Positions 52,154 through 62,245 are shown, numbered from the stretch's first letter. The stretch is DNA of 64,000 nucleotides from Pectinatus haikarae (GCF_030813505.1 NZ_JAUSUE010000010.1), one strand, 5' to 3'. A program made the numbers and translations. The notes: a model not told the origin generated them from the letters alone.

Positions 52154-52175
52154 ATGTCTCAAATAATTGAGAGAT

Positions 52176-53057
52176 TTATCTTATATATATTTCAACGGCC
52201 GCAGGAATAGTTTTCACTTCAAGCGGCAGTTTCGGTCCCGGCTCTCCATCAATATCACTTTGCACATCTTTGTCACAGTCGATTCTGAACGAAGATGCCT
52301 GAATATATTCTACGTTTTTGTTATTTATTATATCCTTGCCGGCGACAGTTTCCGCCGTAAATGCCACCAATTCCGGCAGGCTGCACTGCTTCAGCATTAT
52401 CAGGTCAAGCTTGCCGTCATCGAGTTTCGCATTCACGGATACATTTTTCAGTCCTGCCACAACATTGCTGTTGACGATAAGAACAAAAAACGCACTCACT
52501 TTCTTTACGATCCCGTCTGCCTCCACAGTCATATCCAGAGATCTGAATTTAGGCAGTTCCCCGATGCCGCGCAAATAATAAGCCAATTTGCCGAATGTGC
52601 TTTTAAGCCGTCTGTCAACATCATGCGCCACTGAAGTCAGCATCCCCGCGCTGGCTACATTAATAAAATATTTATCGCCTATGCTGCCGACGTCAATAAC
52701 TGTCGTTTTTCCGTCTATTATCGCATCTATATAACTGTCAAATTTACCCGCACAGCACGACAGGCATGATGCAAAGTCATTTGATGTACCGCTCGGTATA
52801 ATTGCAATAGGAAGTTTTATACCGTTTTTCAGCATGATGTTCACTATTTCATTTAATGTTCCGTCACCGCCGGCAATGATGATCCCTGTCGGCATAACAG
52901 CCTTGACAAAACCGGAAAAGCCACGATTTTCCGGGCTGGTGCGGTACGGCACCAATATACAGTACCTTTCCTGAAACATTGCTATCAGATGGTCGAGCTT
53001 TTTCCTGAACATTGTATCTCCCGATACCGGATTGTATGCAAGCACGAACTTTTTCAT
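52176..53057 (-). CDS. YegS/BmrU-family lipid (diacylglycerol) kinase
   Basis: 293 residues. 'FVLAYNPVSGD' at the start and 'GIIIAGGDGTLNEIVNIML' (ATP site with GGDGT) mark the diacylglycerol-kinase catalytic domain. 'AIIPSGTSNDFASCLSCCAG' is the next family motif, with two Cys where the usual has NDFAR. The C-terminal half is beta-rich with 'DIDGEPGPKLPLEVKTIPAA'. The product phosphorylates diacylglycerol or a related lipid at the membrane. The start at 53057 follows ggag with 8 bases between; the ATG at 53063 overlaps the flippase stop (ATGA). It is cotranscribed with the flippase gene. Confidence 0.9.
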   Translation of the reverse strand: MKKFVLAYNPVSGDTMFRKKLDHLIAMFQERYCILVPYRTSPENRGFSGFVKAVMPTGIIIAGGDGTLNEIVNIMLKNGIKLPIAIIPSGTSNDFASCLSCCAGKFDSYIDAIIDGKTTVIDVGSIGDKYFINVASAGMLTSVAHDVDRRLKSTFGKLAYYLRGIGELPKFRSLDMTVEADGIVKKVSAFFVLIVNSNVVAGLKNVSVNAKLDDGKLDLIMLKQCSLPELVAFTAETVAGKDIINNKNVEYIQASSFRIDCDKDVQSDIDGEPGPKLPLEVKTIPAAVEIYIR

Positions 53058-53059
53058 CT

Positions 53060-54739
53060 TCATTGCTCCTGAGAAATTTCTTTAAACACGCCGATCTTGC
53101 GAAGCGCCCTTATAGCAATTTTTCCTACAACGGGAATCACAGCCATATCTTCTTCCATCATGCCTTTCACTAATATGAGAATAACGATATATGCTGCCGC
53201 ACCGACTGCCACTGAACCAAACGTGGCAACAGCATTGCTCCCATCAGACAGCAAGATCACATAATAGGAAAAATACAAAACAAATGCCATGACCGCTGCC
53301 GCGATCATATTTTTCATTATCTGCTTCATTTCCATCTTATACCCAATATATCTGTGAAGGAAATACAGATTAATTACCGCCGCAATGCCTATGTCAGCCG
53401 CCGTTGCCCATGCGGCACCCATAATACCGAGAGACGGCTGCGCAGTAAGCACCCAGTTTAAAATCACTTTAGCAACGGCCGCAATGATCATATTTACCAT
53501 CGGCACTGTAGGATGGCCAAGCCCCTGAAGCACAGCAGTCGTTATCTGATGAAGCCCCAAAAGAATTATTGAAAAGGCAGAAACCCACACAGCAGGACCT
53601 GCCCCGGGTGCATTGTATATAAGGCTGGCAATGGGTACTGCCAATACCAGCACAATAACAAATGCCGGAAAGCAGATAAAATTAGCGATGCGTATTGCCG
53701 CGGCCGTTTGGTTAAAGCAGCTGTCATGATCTTTCAGCGTACGCGCCTTTGATATAGCCGGAACGATGCTGACGGCCAGAGCAGCCGTCAATATCGTAGC
53801 CAAATTCACAAGCGGCACAGCCATCCCCGTCAGATAACCGAAAAGCTCTGTCGCCTCGTTGACAGAATAGCCCGCCGCTTCAAGCCGCTGCGGCACTATC
53901 ATCAGATCAAGATTGGCCACTATCGGCAGCATTATGCTGGTAGCCGATACAGGCAGTGACAGCTTAAAAATACGTTTCATGATATTAAAAACTGTTTCCT
54001 GCTTCTTATCAGGCAGCGGCGCTAAATGACCACCATACATCTTGTCTATGTCTTTATTTAGCTGCCAGTGAAAATAAACAAGGACCAACAGTCCGGCAAC
54101 AGCACCTGCCAATGCACCGAGACTGGCTCCGGCAGCAGCAAATTCCAAACCGTACGGCAGCAGCATCTGTGCAAACAAAATCATTGTTATAACCCGGAAT
54201 ATCTGTTCCACTATCTGGGATACCCCGGTTGGTGTCATTCTTTGCCAGCCCTGCAGATAACCGCGTGAGCTGGCCAGAATAGTGACAAAAAATATTGCCG
54301 GTGCCAATGCGACAACAGCATAATAAGCCCGCGGGTCACGTATAAACTGCCAATCAATAAGCCATTGCGCCCCAAAATAAGTAAGCAGGCTGCACAGGAT
54401 GCCAGTAAAGAACATAAAAGTCATTGATATATGAAAAATTCGTTTTGCTCCCCATATATCTTTCAACGCAATATGTTCCGCAGTTATTATCGATATCGCA
54501 ATAGGGACTCCGGCAGTAGAAATATTAAATGCAAGGAAATATATGGGAAACGCCATCTGATAAAGACCGATCCCCTCACCGCCCAAAACGCGTGAAACAA
54601 ATATCCAGTTCAGTGACCCTATGACCTTAACAACGATACCGGCTACTGTCAATATAAGCGTGCCTTTAAGAAAGGACGTATTCCTATCGGCGTTTTTTTC
54701 AGTAGTAGTTTGAGTATTTATAATCAGCACCTGCTTCAT
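53060..54739 (-). CDS. polysaccharide/lipid flippase, SpoVB/MurJ-like (MOP superfamily)
   Basis: About 559 residues with 14 hydrophobic helices. 'FLKGTLILTVAGIVVKVIGS' and 'VLGGEGIGLYQMAFPIYFLA' at the start are the SpoVB/YtgP hallmark, and 'GYLQGWQRMTPTGVSQIVEQ' is the third-helix motif. Such proteins flip lipid-linked cell-wall precursors or polysaccharides. The start is not certain: the frame extends to an ATG at 54805, neither has a good ribosome binding site, and a -10-like TATAAT sequence lies between the two starts, which favours 54739. The stop overlaps the lipid kinase start. Spore formation cannot be inferred from this alone. Confidence 0.88.
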   Translation of the reverse strand: MKQVLIINTQTTTEKNADRNTSFLKGTLILTVAGIVVKVIGSLNWIFVSRVLGGEGIGLYQMAFPIYFLAFNISTAGVPIAISIITAEHIALKDIWGAKRIFHISMTFMFFTGILCSLLTYFGAQWLIDWQFIRDPRAYYAVVALAPAIFFVTILASSRGYLQGWQRMTPTGVSQIVEQIFRVITMILFAQMLLPYGLEFAAAGASLGALAGAVAGLLVLVYFHWQLNKDIDKMYGGHLAPLPDKKQETVFNIMKRIFKLSLPVSATSIMLPIVANLDLMIVPQRLEAAGYSVNEATELFGYLTGMAVPLVNLATILTAALAVSIVPAISKARTLKDHDSCFNQTAAAIRIANFICFPAFVIVLVLAVPIASLIYNAPGAGPAVWVSAFSIILLGLHQITTAVLQGLGHPTVPMVNMIIAAVAKVILNWVLTAQPSLGIMGAAWATAADIGIAAVINLYFLHRYIGYKMEMKQIMKNMIAAAVMAFVLYFSYYVILLSDGSNAVATFGSVAVGAAAYIVILILVKGMMEEDMAVIPVVGKIAIRALRKIGVFKEISQEQ

Positions 54740-55002
54740 TTTAAACAAAACTTTTATTTTCTTTTTTAGTGAAATTATATATAATATATTAAACAGCGAA
54801 GACATCCATTATCGAATGCCCCAGCTCGGCTTCAAGGCATTTTTCAGATAAATGGCATCCTTTCCGTCAGTATATGTATTTTTATCTGTCAGCTTAAAAA
54901 ATTATAGCATTTATCTTGAAACTGCGCCAGCATAATTTCCAGTTTCAACATTAAAACGACATTATCTTTATAGTTTAAAAATAATAATCCGAAGGGTTCA
55001 TA

Positions 55003-55770
55003 ATGAGAAAGAATATTATCAGTTTCAATACAAAAATCGGTAAAAGCAAGCCGGAGACAATTATTGATAAGGATGCACAGTGCCCTTTCTGCGAATATGA
55101 TCATCTCGAGCATATAATTGATACCTGCGGAGAAATGACTCTGCTGGAAAACAAATATAATGTACTGGAAAATTCCTTCCAGACTGTTCTTCTTGAAACA
55201 CGTTACTGCGGAAGTGATATGCCGGATTACAGCGATGAGCATATGCGCATGCTTATTCGTTTTGGTATCAGGCATTGGTTCTCCATGCTCGATTCCGGCA
55301 AATACAAGTCTGTCCTATTCTTCAAAAATTACGGTCCTCTTTCAGGCGGTACGATGCGACACCCCCATATGCAAATAATTGGTTTGAAAAATGTGGATAA
55401 TTCCCTGTTGTGTGAAGAAAGTGATTTTCTTGGCACGCAGATCGCTAAAAAAGGCTCTGTCGAACTCAATATATCTACGTTCCCGCGGCTCGGTTTTTGT
55501 GAGCTCAATGTTCTGACCGAAAATAATGATGAAACAGATACTATAGCCGACTTCATAAAAATATCCGTTGACTATATAATGAATCATTTTAATAAACGCT
55601 GCAAAAGCTATAATATCTTTTTTTACCGTACGGAAGGGCTGATAAAGGTAAAAATAATGCCCCGCTTTCCTACATCACCTCTATTTATCGGTTACAGCCT
55701 GCGTCTCAGACCAAATAATCTTAATATAATAGTCAATGAAATGCGGAAATTGTATTTTTCGCATATTTAA
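55003..55770 (+). CDS. DUF4931 / galactose-1-phosphate uridylyltransferase-like HIT protein
   Basis: 255 residues. 'QCPFCEYDHLEHII' (26-39) holds a CxxC zinc-site half, and 'MRHPHMQIIGL' (near 118-128) is the HIT-type HxHxQ catalytic motif, as in GalT and DUF4931 proteins. The zinc-site pair Cys/Cys and His are present; the nucleophile His is the second in HPHMQ. Probable nucleotidyl-transfer or hydrolysis activity on a nucleotide sugar-like substrate. The ribosome binding site is weak (gaaggg, 8 bases). It lies upstream of the com genes on the same strand with a gap of about 95 bases. Role unknown. Confidence 0.75.
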   Translation: MRKNIISFNTKIGKSKPETIIDKDAQCPFCEYDHLEHIIDTCGEMTLLENKYNVLENSFQTVLLETRYCGSDMPDYSDEHMRMLIRFGIRHWFSMLDSGKYKSVLFFKNYGPLSGGTMRHPHMQIIGLKNVDNSLLCEESDFLGTQIAKKGSVELNISTFPRLGFCELNVLTENNDETDTIADFIKISVDYIMNHFNKRCKSYNIFFYRTEGLIKVKIMPRFPTSPLFIGYSLRLRPNNLNIIVNEMRKLYFSHI

Positions 55771-55865
55771 AGAACATCTTGCAGTACGGGAGTCAATTTT
55801 GGTTCTCGTTATTTTTTTCGAATATTTAACTGTATATTCGAAATATTTAAAAAGGAGTCTTTTTT

Positions 55866-56453
55866 ATGCCAATGTTTAAAAAACAATTTCTCGTCCTGCT
55901 GCTTATAGGTGCTGCCGCCGTAAGTGCTGTCATCTATGGCAGTTATTTCCGGCAGAGTATTGATCTGGAAGCTGTACAGCCAGCCGAACCCGCCGCCGGC
56001 GATAAACCGGCAGCGGCTCAGCAAGGGAAAATCGTCATTTATGTTACAGGCGCCGTAAATAATCCCGGAGTGATCGAGCTGCCTGACGATGCCCGTGTAA
56101 TTGATGCAATAAACAAATGCGGCGGTATGAATGAAGCGGCTGATCCGGAAAATATAAATCTGTCCATGAAAATAGCAGACGGCACGCAGATAAAAGTGCC
56201 GGCGAAGAATAGTTCTGTTTTAGCGCCTGCGCCTGCACCTGCCGGCAGCGATTCCCAGTCAGGAAAAATCAATATTAATTATGCAGATGAAAGTACTCTG
56301 GATAAGTTACCGGGAGTGGGGCCGTCCATGGCTAAACGCATCGCCGAATACCGCCAGTCCGAAGGATTATTCCAATCGCTTGACGATCTGAAAAAAGTGC
56401 GCGGCATCGGCGAAGCTAAATTCAATGCCTTAAAAGACAAAATAACGCTATGA
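55866..56453 (+). CDS. comEA: competence protein ComEA (DNA receptor)
   Basis: 195 residues. A single N-terminal transmembrane anchor (about 5-25) precedes a Pro/Ala linker, an SLBB-like domain ('IVIYVTGAVNNPGVIEL' to 'DGTQIKVP', about 55-125), a second Ala/Pro/Ser linker and two helix-hairpin-helix motifs ('TLDKLPGVGPSMAKRIAEYR' and 'LKKVRGIGEAKFNALKDKI'). ComEA binds incoming double-stranded DNA outside the membrane and hands it to ComEC. The ribosome binding site aaaaagga lies 9 bases before the ATG. The stop overlaps comEC by four bases. Confidence 0.94.
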   Translation: MPMFKKQFLVLLLIGAAAVSAVIYGSYFRQSIDLEAVQPAEPAAGDKPAAAQQGKIVIYVTGAVNNPGVIELPDDARVIDAINKCGGMNEAADPENINLSMKIADGTQIKVPAKNSSVLAPAPAPAGSDSQSGKININYADESTLDKLPGVGPSMAKRIAEYRQSEGLFQSLDDLKKVRGIGEAKFNALKDKITL

Positions 56454-58816
56454 GATACGGTCAGCATCCTCTTTATATGCTCAACCTGCTTCTACTGTGT
56501 CTGTCCGCGGGTATCTTGCTGGACGATGCACTGCGTTTTCCTCCGCTGCCGTTTATTATAGCCGCCGTTCTGCTTTTGCCGTCAATCCTCTATGCCGCTT
56601 TCCAAAAGTCTAAGTATACTTTTTTGCTTTTGGGACTGCTGTTCCTGTCCGTAGGATACTGCCGCTATTCTTTCTTCACTGCCGTACCGCCGGACAATAT
56701 CATTCATTCGGCTGGTCAGACTAAAAGTGTTACCGGTATTCTCCAGGATCAGCCTGTAATCCTGAAAAACAGTGACGGATTGACACATATACGTTACGAG
56801 CTTTCCGCCTTATCGGCAAAAGGAATGCCTGTCAGCGGAGGCTATTATCTTTATACCCGCCAGAAGAATCCCATCAATGCCCAGGCAGGCGACAAGATAA
56901 CTGCTTCCGGCAAGATACACAAGATCAGCTCATATAAAAATCCCGGACGCATAAATAATACTCTGCAGGCGAACCTCAATGGTATATACGCATATGTAGC
57001 CGCGGGAAAAAATCCCGTCTCAGTGGAACCGCAGCCGGATTCCATGCGCCTGCTCAAAAAAATAGGGCAATTGCGCTTTTCAATAAAAGCCGCAATGGAA
57101 CAGGTAATGCCCGCAGCGGATGCCGCTGCTGTTTTTGCCATGCTTTTCGGCGGATACAACGGTATTGATCCGGATCTGCTCGACGCTTTTACGGTAACCG
57201 GAATAGTTCATATATTATCCGTCTCGGGCTCGCATATCACGCTTCTTGCCGGTACTATCATTTCCATAGGCCGGTTTTTCCGCCTGCGCCGCAAGTATAC
57301 CGTTCTTCTTTTAATGATATGCATAGGCAGTTATGCTGTGTTTTGCGGCTTGGTCCCGCCGGTCATCCGTGCGGCAGCAATGGGTATCCTTTCCTATATG
57401 GCATTTGCTCTGGGCAGAGAAAGCCAGTCACGTTACCTGCTTTCCCTCATCGGTATTTTCATGCTCATCATATCACCTGGGCTGCTCCTTAATATCAGTT
57501 TCCAACTATCCTTTGCCGCCACGGCCGGTTTATTATATACATCCTCCTTCTTTCAAAAAAGGCTGGCCTTTCTGCCCCGTTTTTTTGCGGTTTCTCTTTC
57601 CATAACCTTGGGCGCACAGTTTTTTTGTCTGCCGTTTCTGTCATGGTATTTTCACAGCATTTCTTTGAGCTCATTAATCGCTAATATATTTGCTGTTCCT
57701 CTTGTAGACATGATCATCGTGGCCGCTTTGTCAGCAGTTTTCCTCAATCTGCTGCTTCCTTTCTTTGCCTCTATTATCTTTGTTCTGTGCAGCCTGCTTT
57801 TAGGTCTCGTTCATGAAATAACACGCCTTTTGGCCCAATTGCCCGGCAGTATGCTTTATCTTCCCTACCTTACTATCTCCGGCAGTATCTTCTATTATAT
57901 CTGCTGGTTTATCATCTTAAATGACCGATTGTACAAATTATGCAGAGAATACTTCATACGGCACCATACTGTTTATACTGTATTTTTGTGCCTTTTTTTA
58001 ACAGCGCTGCTTTATAGTAATTTCAGGGAACACGATTTATCAGTTCATTTTATTGATGTTGGGCAAGGAGATGCCGCCTTGATCATCACCCCGCATGGCA
58101 GGGCGGTGATGATCGACACCGGCGGTATCCGTGACAGTGATTACGATGTAGGTAAAAATGTTGACGTGCCTTATCTCTATCACTATGGCATAACCCGTCT
58201 TGATGGTATATTTTTAAGCCATGCACATGCCGACCATGCAGGCGGACTGTACGGAATTGCCAAACAGATGCCCGTTTCCAAAATATTTATCGGGCATGAG
58301 AAAAACAGCGAATATGCCAGTGTATGGCATATTTCTCCTCAAAGCGATATAATGAATAAAACAGTCGTAATGAATGAAAACCAGACCTTCACTCTGGATG
58401 GCGTGAAGTTCATTGTTTTGTATGCACCTCCTGCCGCCAATACCGACGATACCAATGAAACTTCTGTCATCATAAAAGTTCTATATAAAAATTTCAACGT
58501 ATTATTTACCGGTGATCTGCCCGCCCAAAGAGAAACCGAACTATTAAAAAAAGCGGGCAGAGATATCAATTGTACCGTACTCAAAGTAGCTCACCACGGC
58601 TCAAAGACATCTTCTTCCGAGGAATTTCTGGCAGCAGCACGGCCACGCTGGGCAGTGATCTCGGTAGGTGCTGAAAACAGCTATGGTCATCCGGACAAGA
58701 ATGTGCTCGACCGGCTCAGCAATGTAAAGGCCTCAGTATTCAGAACCGATCAAAACGGCGCTGTCGTCTTTTACACTGACGGTACAAAATGCACAATAAA
58801 GCCATACATCGAATAG
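56450..58816 (+). CDS. comEC: competence DNA channel ComEC/Rec2
   Basis: 788 residues. An N-terminal DUF4131 region and OB-like part lead to the multi-helix competence domain, in which 'LFGGYNGIDPDLLDAFTVTG' and 'HILSVSGSHITLLAG' (near 258-272) and 'GLVPPVIRAAAMGILSYMAF' stand out. A C-terminal metallo-beta-lactamase domain carries 'HAHADHAGG' (HxHxDH), near residue 590. ComEC conducts single-stranded DNA into the cytoplasm. The start overlaps comEA by four bases. Confidence 0.95.
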   Translation: MRYGQHPLYMLNLLLLCLSAGILLDDALRFPPLPFIIAAVLLLPSILYAAFQKSKYTFLLLGLLFLSVGYCRYSFFTAVPPDNIIHSAGQTKSVTGILQDQPVILKNSDGLTHIRYELSALSAKGMPVSGGYYLYTRQKNPINAQAGDKITASGKIHKISSYKNPGRINNTLQANLNGIYAYVAAGKNPVSVEPQPDSMRLLKKIGQLRFSIKAAMEQVMPAADAAAVFAMLFGGYNGIDPDLLDAFTVTGIVHILSVSGSHITLLAGTIISIGRFFRLRRKYTVLLLMICIGSYAVFCGLVPPVIRAAAMGILSYMAFALGRESQSRYLLSLIGIFMLIISPGLLLNISFQLSFAATAGLLYTSSFFQKRLAFLPRFFAVSLSITLGAQFFCLPFLSWYFHSISLSSLIANIFAVPLVDMIIVAALSAVFLNLLLPFFASIIFVLCSLLLGLVHEITRLLAQLPGSMLYLPYLTISGSIFYYICWFIILNDRLYKLCREYFIRHHTVYTVFLCLFLTALLYSNFREHDLSVHFIDVGQGDAALIITPHGRAVMIDTGGIRDSDYDVGKNVDVPYLYHYGITRLDGIFLSHAHADHAGGLYGIAKQMPVSKIFIGHEKNSEYASVWHISPQSDIMNKTVVMNENQTFTLDGVKFIVLYAPPAANTDDTNETSVIIKVLYKNFNVLFTGDLPAQRETELLKKAGRDINCTVLKVAHHGSKTSSSEEFLAAARPRWAVISVGAENSYGHPDKNVLDRLSNVKASVFRTDQNGAVVFYTDGTKCTIKPYIE

Positions 58817-58830
58817 GGGGAATATTTTTC

Positions 58831-59841
58831 TTGCAATACGGTGAAGCAATGATGTCACTGCGAAAAAATGAATTAAAGAAACTCTATCTCATCGCCGGTG
58901 AAGAAAAATATCTCGCGGAAAAATTTTTAAATGCTTTAAAGGCAAAACTTTTACCGGAGGCTAAGCAGAATAATATAACAAAATTGGACGATACTGCTTC
59001 CGTGAACGACATAATTGAAGCTTGTTCGACTATGCCTTTTTTCTGCGATAAAAATATTATCCATGTACACAGCAGTCTTTTCCGGGAAAAAAAAGGAAAA
59101 ACCGCGGAAAAACGCGAGCTGTTATTTATTGATCTGCTGGCAAATATACCTGAATTTACAGTTCTCATACTGGAAACAGATGAAAAACCGGATAAAAGAC
59201 GCAAGCTGTATAAAACAATCGAAAAATACGGCCTGGTATTCGAAGCGGAACCTGTGAGAGCTTATAATATCGGTGAATGGCTTAAGACAAAATTCAAAGA
59301 GATAGGAAAAACACCGGATACGGAGGCGTATGAATATCTTTTGGCAACGATAAACGTCATGCAGAAAGTATCTCTGGGCTTTCTTGATAAAGAGCTTGAC
59401 AAGCTGGCTCTATTCACTGAAAGACGGGATATAAGAAAACATGATCTCATCGATATATTATCCGGTCTTCCTGAAATCTCTGCCTTTGCTCTGGCCGAAG
59501 CAGCGGGCAGCAGAGATCTCAAAAAAGCCTTAGCTCTTTTAGATAAACAGCTAAGCAGCGGCGTTCCGCGCATCAGCATTCTTATCATTCTTATCCGCCA
59601 CATCCATCAGCTCTGGAAAATAAATTTCTATCTGACGCAAGGCGCAGACAGCCGGATAATCGGGCAAAAACTTGGGCTGGTCCCCTTCATAGCTGAAAAA
59701 CTTATCGTCCAGGCAAAACATTTTGAACTGCACACGCTGCGGGAGACGGTCTCCGCTCTCGCCGATGCCGATTATAAACTCAAAACAGGTCAGAATACTC
59801 CTGTCCTTTTTGAAGACATTTTGATACGGCTGTGCCGATAG
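58831..59841 (+). CDS. holA: DNA polymerase III subunit delta
   Basis: 336 residues with the delta-subunit layout: an AAA+-like N-terminal domain 'KLYLIAGEEKYLAEKF' (DNA_pol3_delta start), 'MPFFCDKNIIHVHSS', and a C-terminal domain with 'VSLGFLDKELDKLALF' and 'ALAEAAGSRDLKKALALLDK'. Delta opens the sliding clamp in the clamp-loader complex. The start chosen is TTG at 58831, behind agggggaat; the frame is open to 58789, inside comEC. The comEC-holA order is a common Firmicute arrangement. Confidence 0.93.
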   Translation: MQYGEAMMSLRKNELKKLYLIAGEEKYLAEKFLNALKAKLLPEAKQNNITKLDDTASVNDIIEACSTMPFFCDKNIIHVHSSLFREKKGKTAEKRELLFIDLLANIPEFTVLILETDEKPDKRRKLYKTIEKYGLVFEAEPVRAYNIGEWLKTKFKEIGKTPDTEAYEYLLATINVMQKVSLGFLDKELDKLALFTERRDIRKHDLIDILSGLPEISAFALAEAAGSRDLKKALALLDKQLSSGVPRISILIILIRHIHQLWKINFYLTQGADSRIIGQKLGLVPFIAEKLIVQAKHFELHTLRETVSALADADYKLKTGQNTPVLFEDILIRLCR

Positions 59842-59998
59842 CAGCACAGCACTGTATATTCTGACGGAGATAAATCCATATCCGGACCAGTCCCTATTTA
59901 TATATTTTCTCATTATATACTTTGTAGTATAATTTATGGTATATAAAGTTCTGCATATGTTCAGTTATTTTTAGCAAACTTCAGAGGAGCAATAGATT

Positions 59999-61084
59999 TT
60001 GGACATTACCCTAGATACAATAGAAGATAAAATACACAGCGGCCAACGCCTTTCAAAGGAAGACGGACTGGCTCTTTATTCATCAAACGACCTTGCCAGA
60101 ATAGGACAGCTGGCAGATTCCGTAAGGAAAAAAATAAGCGGTGATTATGTATATTATAATGTAAATCTGCACGTAAATCTTACTAATATATGCATTGGTC
60201 AGTGCAAGTTCTGCGCATTCGGCTGTAAAAGCAGCAGTGATAAAGCTTATGAGCTCACAAAACAATCTGTTCTCAGCAGGATAGCAAAAGCCGCCGAAGA
60301 TCCTGATATGAAAAATCTGCATATCGTAAGCGGGCTGCACCCCGACTGGCCTTATGAATACTATCTTGATATTATAAAAACCATTAAGGCAAATTTCCCC
60401 TTGCTTCATTTGAAGGGGTTTACCGGTGTCGAAATAATGCATTTTGTAAAGATAAGCGGAAAATCAATAGAAACCGTTCTGCGGGAGCTGATCGCCGCCG
60501 GACTTGAGGCCATGCCCGGCGGTGGTGCGGAAATACTTGATGACAGCATCCGCCAGATACTCTGCCCCAACAAAGCTACCAGCACCGAATGGCTTGAGGT
60601 CGCCCGTACTGCCCACAGACTCGGTATAACCACAAATGCCAGCATGCTGTATGGTCATATAGAAACCAAGGAGCAGAGAATAAATCATCTTCTGACACTT
60701 CGTGCTCTGCAAGACGAAACAGGCGGTCTCCAGACCTTTATCTGCTTTCCCTTTCAGCCCAAGAACACAGCGCTGGAGGATTCCATCACTCGGACAAGTG
60801 TATGGGATGACCTGAAAACAATGGCTATAAGCCGACTGATGCTGGATAATATCCACAATATCAAAGCCTACTGGGTCATGCTGACCCTGCCTGTCGCTAT
60901 GCTGGCTCTGGGCTTCGGTGCCAATGATATAGACGGCACTGTCGGCGGTGAAAAAATAATGCACGCAGCCGGTGTCAGTTCGCAAAAAGCTCTTTCCAAA
61001 AACATTCTTATTGATGCGATAAGAGAAGCCGGCAGAATACCGGCAGAATGCGACTGTAACTCCAAAATCATTCGGACATTTTAA
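59999..61084 (+). CDS. mqnE: aminofutalosine synthase, radical SAM (first of two copies)
   Basis: 361 residues. The radical SAM cluster site is 'NICIGQCKFCAF' (CxxxCxxC, near 61-72). 'HIVSGLHPDWPYEYYLDIIK' and 'AGLEAMPGGGAEILDDSIRQ' and 'TNASMLYGHIETKEQRINHL' are close to MqnE, which joins SAM-derived adenosyl with 3-enolpyruvylbenzoate to give aminodeoxyfutalosine. The start is TTG behind ggag with 9 bases between. It heads a four-gene run with a second MqnE-like enzyme, MqnC and an MTAP-type phosphorylase, and MqnA is encoded at 29 kb. Confidence 0.9.
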   Translation: MDITLDTIEDKIHSGQRLSKEDGLALYSSNDLARIGQLADSVRKKISGDYVYYNVNLHVNLTNICIGQCKFCAFGCKSSSDKAYELTKQSVLSRIAKAAEDPDMKNLHIVSGLHPDWPYEYYLDIIKTIKANFPLLHLKGFTGVEIMHFVKISGKSIETVLRELIAAGLEAMPGGGAEILDDSIRQILCPNKATSTEWLEVARTAHRLGITTNASMLYGHIETKEQRINHLLTLRALQDETGGLQTFICFPFQPKNTALEDSITRTSVWDDLKTMAISRLMLDNIHNIKAYWVMLTLPVAMLALGFGANDIDGTVGGEKIMHAAGVSSQKALSKNILIDAIREAGRIPAECDCNSKIIRTF

Positions 61085-61102
61085 GATAAACGAGGTTTTA
61101 TT

Positions 61103-62203
61103 ATGGATGAACTAACTAGAGCCCGCCAAAAAGCCTGCGCCGGTTCACGCTTATCATTTGATGAGGCACTGCTTCTTTACCGGAAAGCGTCTCTTCTTGA
61201 GCTTGGACAATGGGCAAGAGCCGCAAAGGAACGGCACAGCGGTAAAAATGTCTATTACAACATCAACCGCCACATAAATCTGAGCAACACCTGCACAGCC
61301 TTGTGTCCGCTCTGTGCTTTTTCCGCAAAGCAAGGCGACGCCCGCGGCTATATCCTTTCTCCTGAAAAAGTCGCAGAAATGATCAGCAGAGCCATGCAGG
61401 AAACCCCCGGTCTCACTGAGATACATATAGTAAGCTCCCTGTGCCCTGATACGAACTTTTCCTATTATACAGATATTCTGCATACCGTCAGAAAGCTATT
61501 GCCGCATGTCCATATTCAAGCATTTACGCCTGCGGAGATAATTTATTTCACAAAAATAAGCGGTCTTTCTATCAAAGAAGTATTGCAGCACCTGAAGGAT
61601 GCAGGGTTATCCTCTCTTCCGGGCGGCGGTGCGGAAATCCTTGATGACAGTGTCAGACAGATCATATGTCCTGACAAAGCGTCTTCAGCTGAGTGGATAG
61701 AGACCATGAAAACAGCCCATTCCATGGGCATTCCCACTAACAGCTCAATTCTTTACGGCCACATCGAAACCACAGAGCAACGTTTGGCCCATTTATTCAA
61801 GCTGCGTGCCATACAGGATGAAACCGGCGGCTTTGGCGCTTTTGTCTCCTTTCCTTTTTATCCGCAGAATACCAAGCTTGCCGAATTATATACGATAAAA
61901 CCTCTGACCGCTTGGGAAAATCTCAAATTTATTGCCCTGTCGCGTCTTGTTCTTGATAATATTGATCATATCAAGGCTTTCTGGATAATGCTCAGTGAAG
62001 AGATAGCCCAGCTTTCTCTGGCATTCGGTGCTGATGATCTCGACGGAACAGTGGGAGAAGAGAAAATAATCCATGCGGCAGGTGCCAAAAGCGGCAGTAT
62101 CATGACAAGGAAAAAATTGAATGATATGATCGTCCAAGCCGGTTACATTCCGGCAGAACGCGATTCCTTATATAATATTATCAAACAGGCGGTTCCGAGC
62201 TGA
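61103..62203 (+). CDS. second MqnE-like radical SAM enzyme
   Basis: 366 residues and clearly paralogous to the 59999 product. The cluster site is 'NTCTALCPLCAF' (CxxxCxxC). 'AGLSSLPGGGAEILDDSVRQ' and 'SILYGHIETTEQRLAHLFKL' keep the MqnE pattern. At the site where most MqnE and copy one have GLHPD, this copy reads 'VSSLCPDTNFSYY', so the His is replaced by Cys. The substrate may therefore differ. It starts 18 bases after the first copy and precedes mqnC by 42 bases. Duplicated aminofutalosine synthase or a neofunctionalised paralogue are both possible. Confidence 0.85.
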   Translation: MDELTRARQKACAGSRLSFDEALLLYRKASLLELGQWARAAKERHSGKNVYYNINRHINLSNTCTALCPLCAFSAKQGDARGYILSPEKVAEMISRAMQETPGLTEIHIVSSLCPDTNFSYYTDILHTVRKLLPHVHIQAFTPAEIIYFTKISGLSIKEVLQHLKDAGLSSLPGGGAEILDDSVRQIICPDKASSAEWIETMKTAHSMGIPTNSSILYGHIETTEQRLAHLFKLRAIQDETGGFGAFVSFPFYPQNTKLAELYTIKPLTAWENLKFIALSRLVLDNIDHIKAFWIMLSEEIAQLSLAFGADDLDGTVGEEKIIHAAGAKSGSIMTRKKLNDMIVQAGYIPAERDSLYNIIKQAVPS

Positions 62204-62245
62204 ATACCCTCTGTCTGCAACATTAATTACACACAGGAGAAATAA

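Noticed and set aside
53060..54739. Evidence for sporulation from a SpoVB-like flippase
   Set aside because: The family includes MurJ/YtgP-type flippases in non-spore-formers; no other spore gene is in the window.
54740..54805. Longer start of the flippase at 54805
   Set aside because: No ribosome binding site and a -10-like sequence lies downstream of it; not fully excluded.
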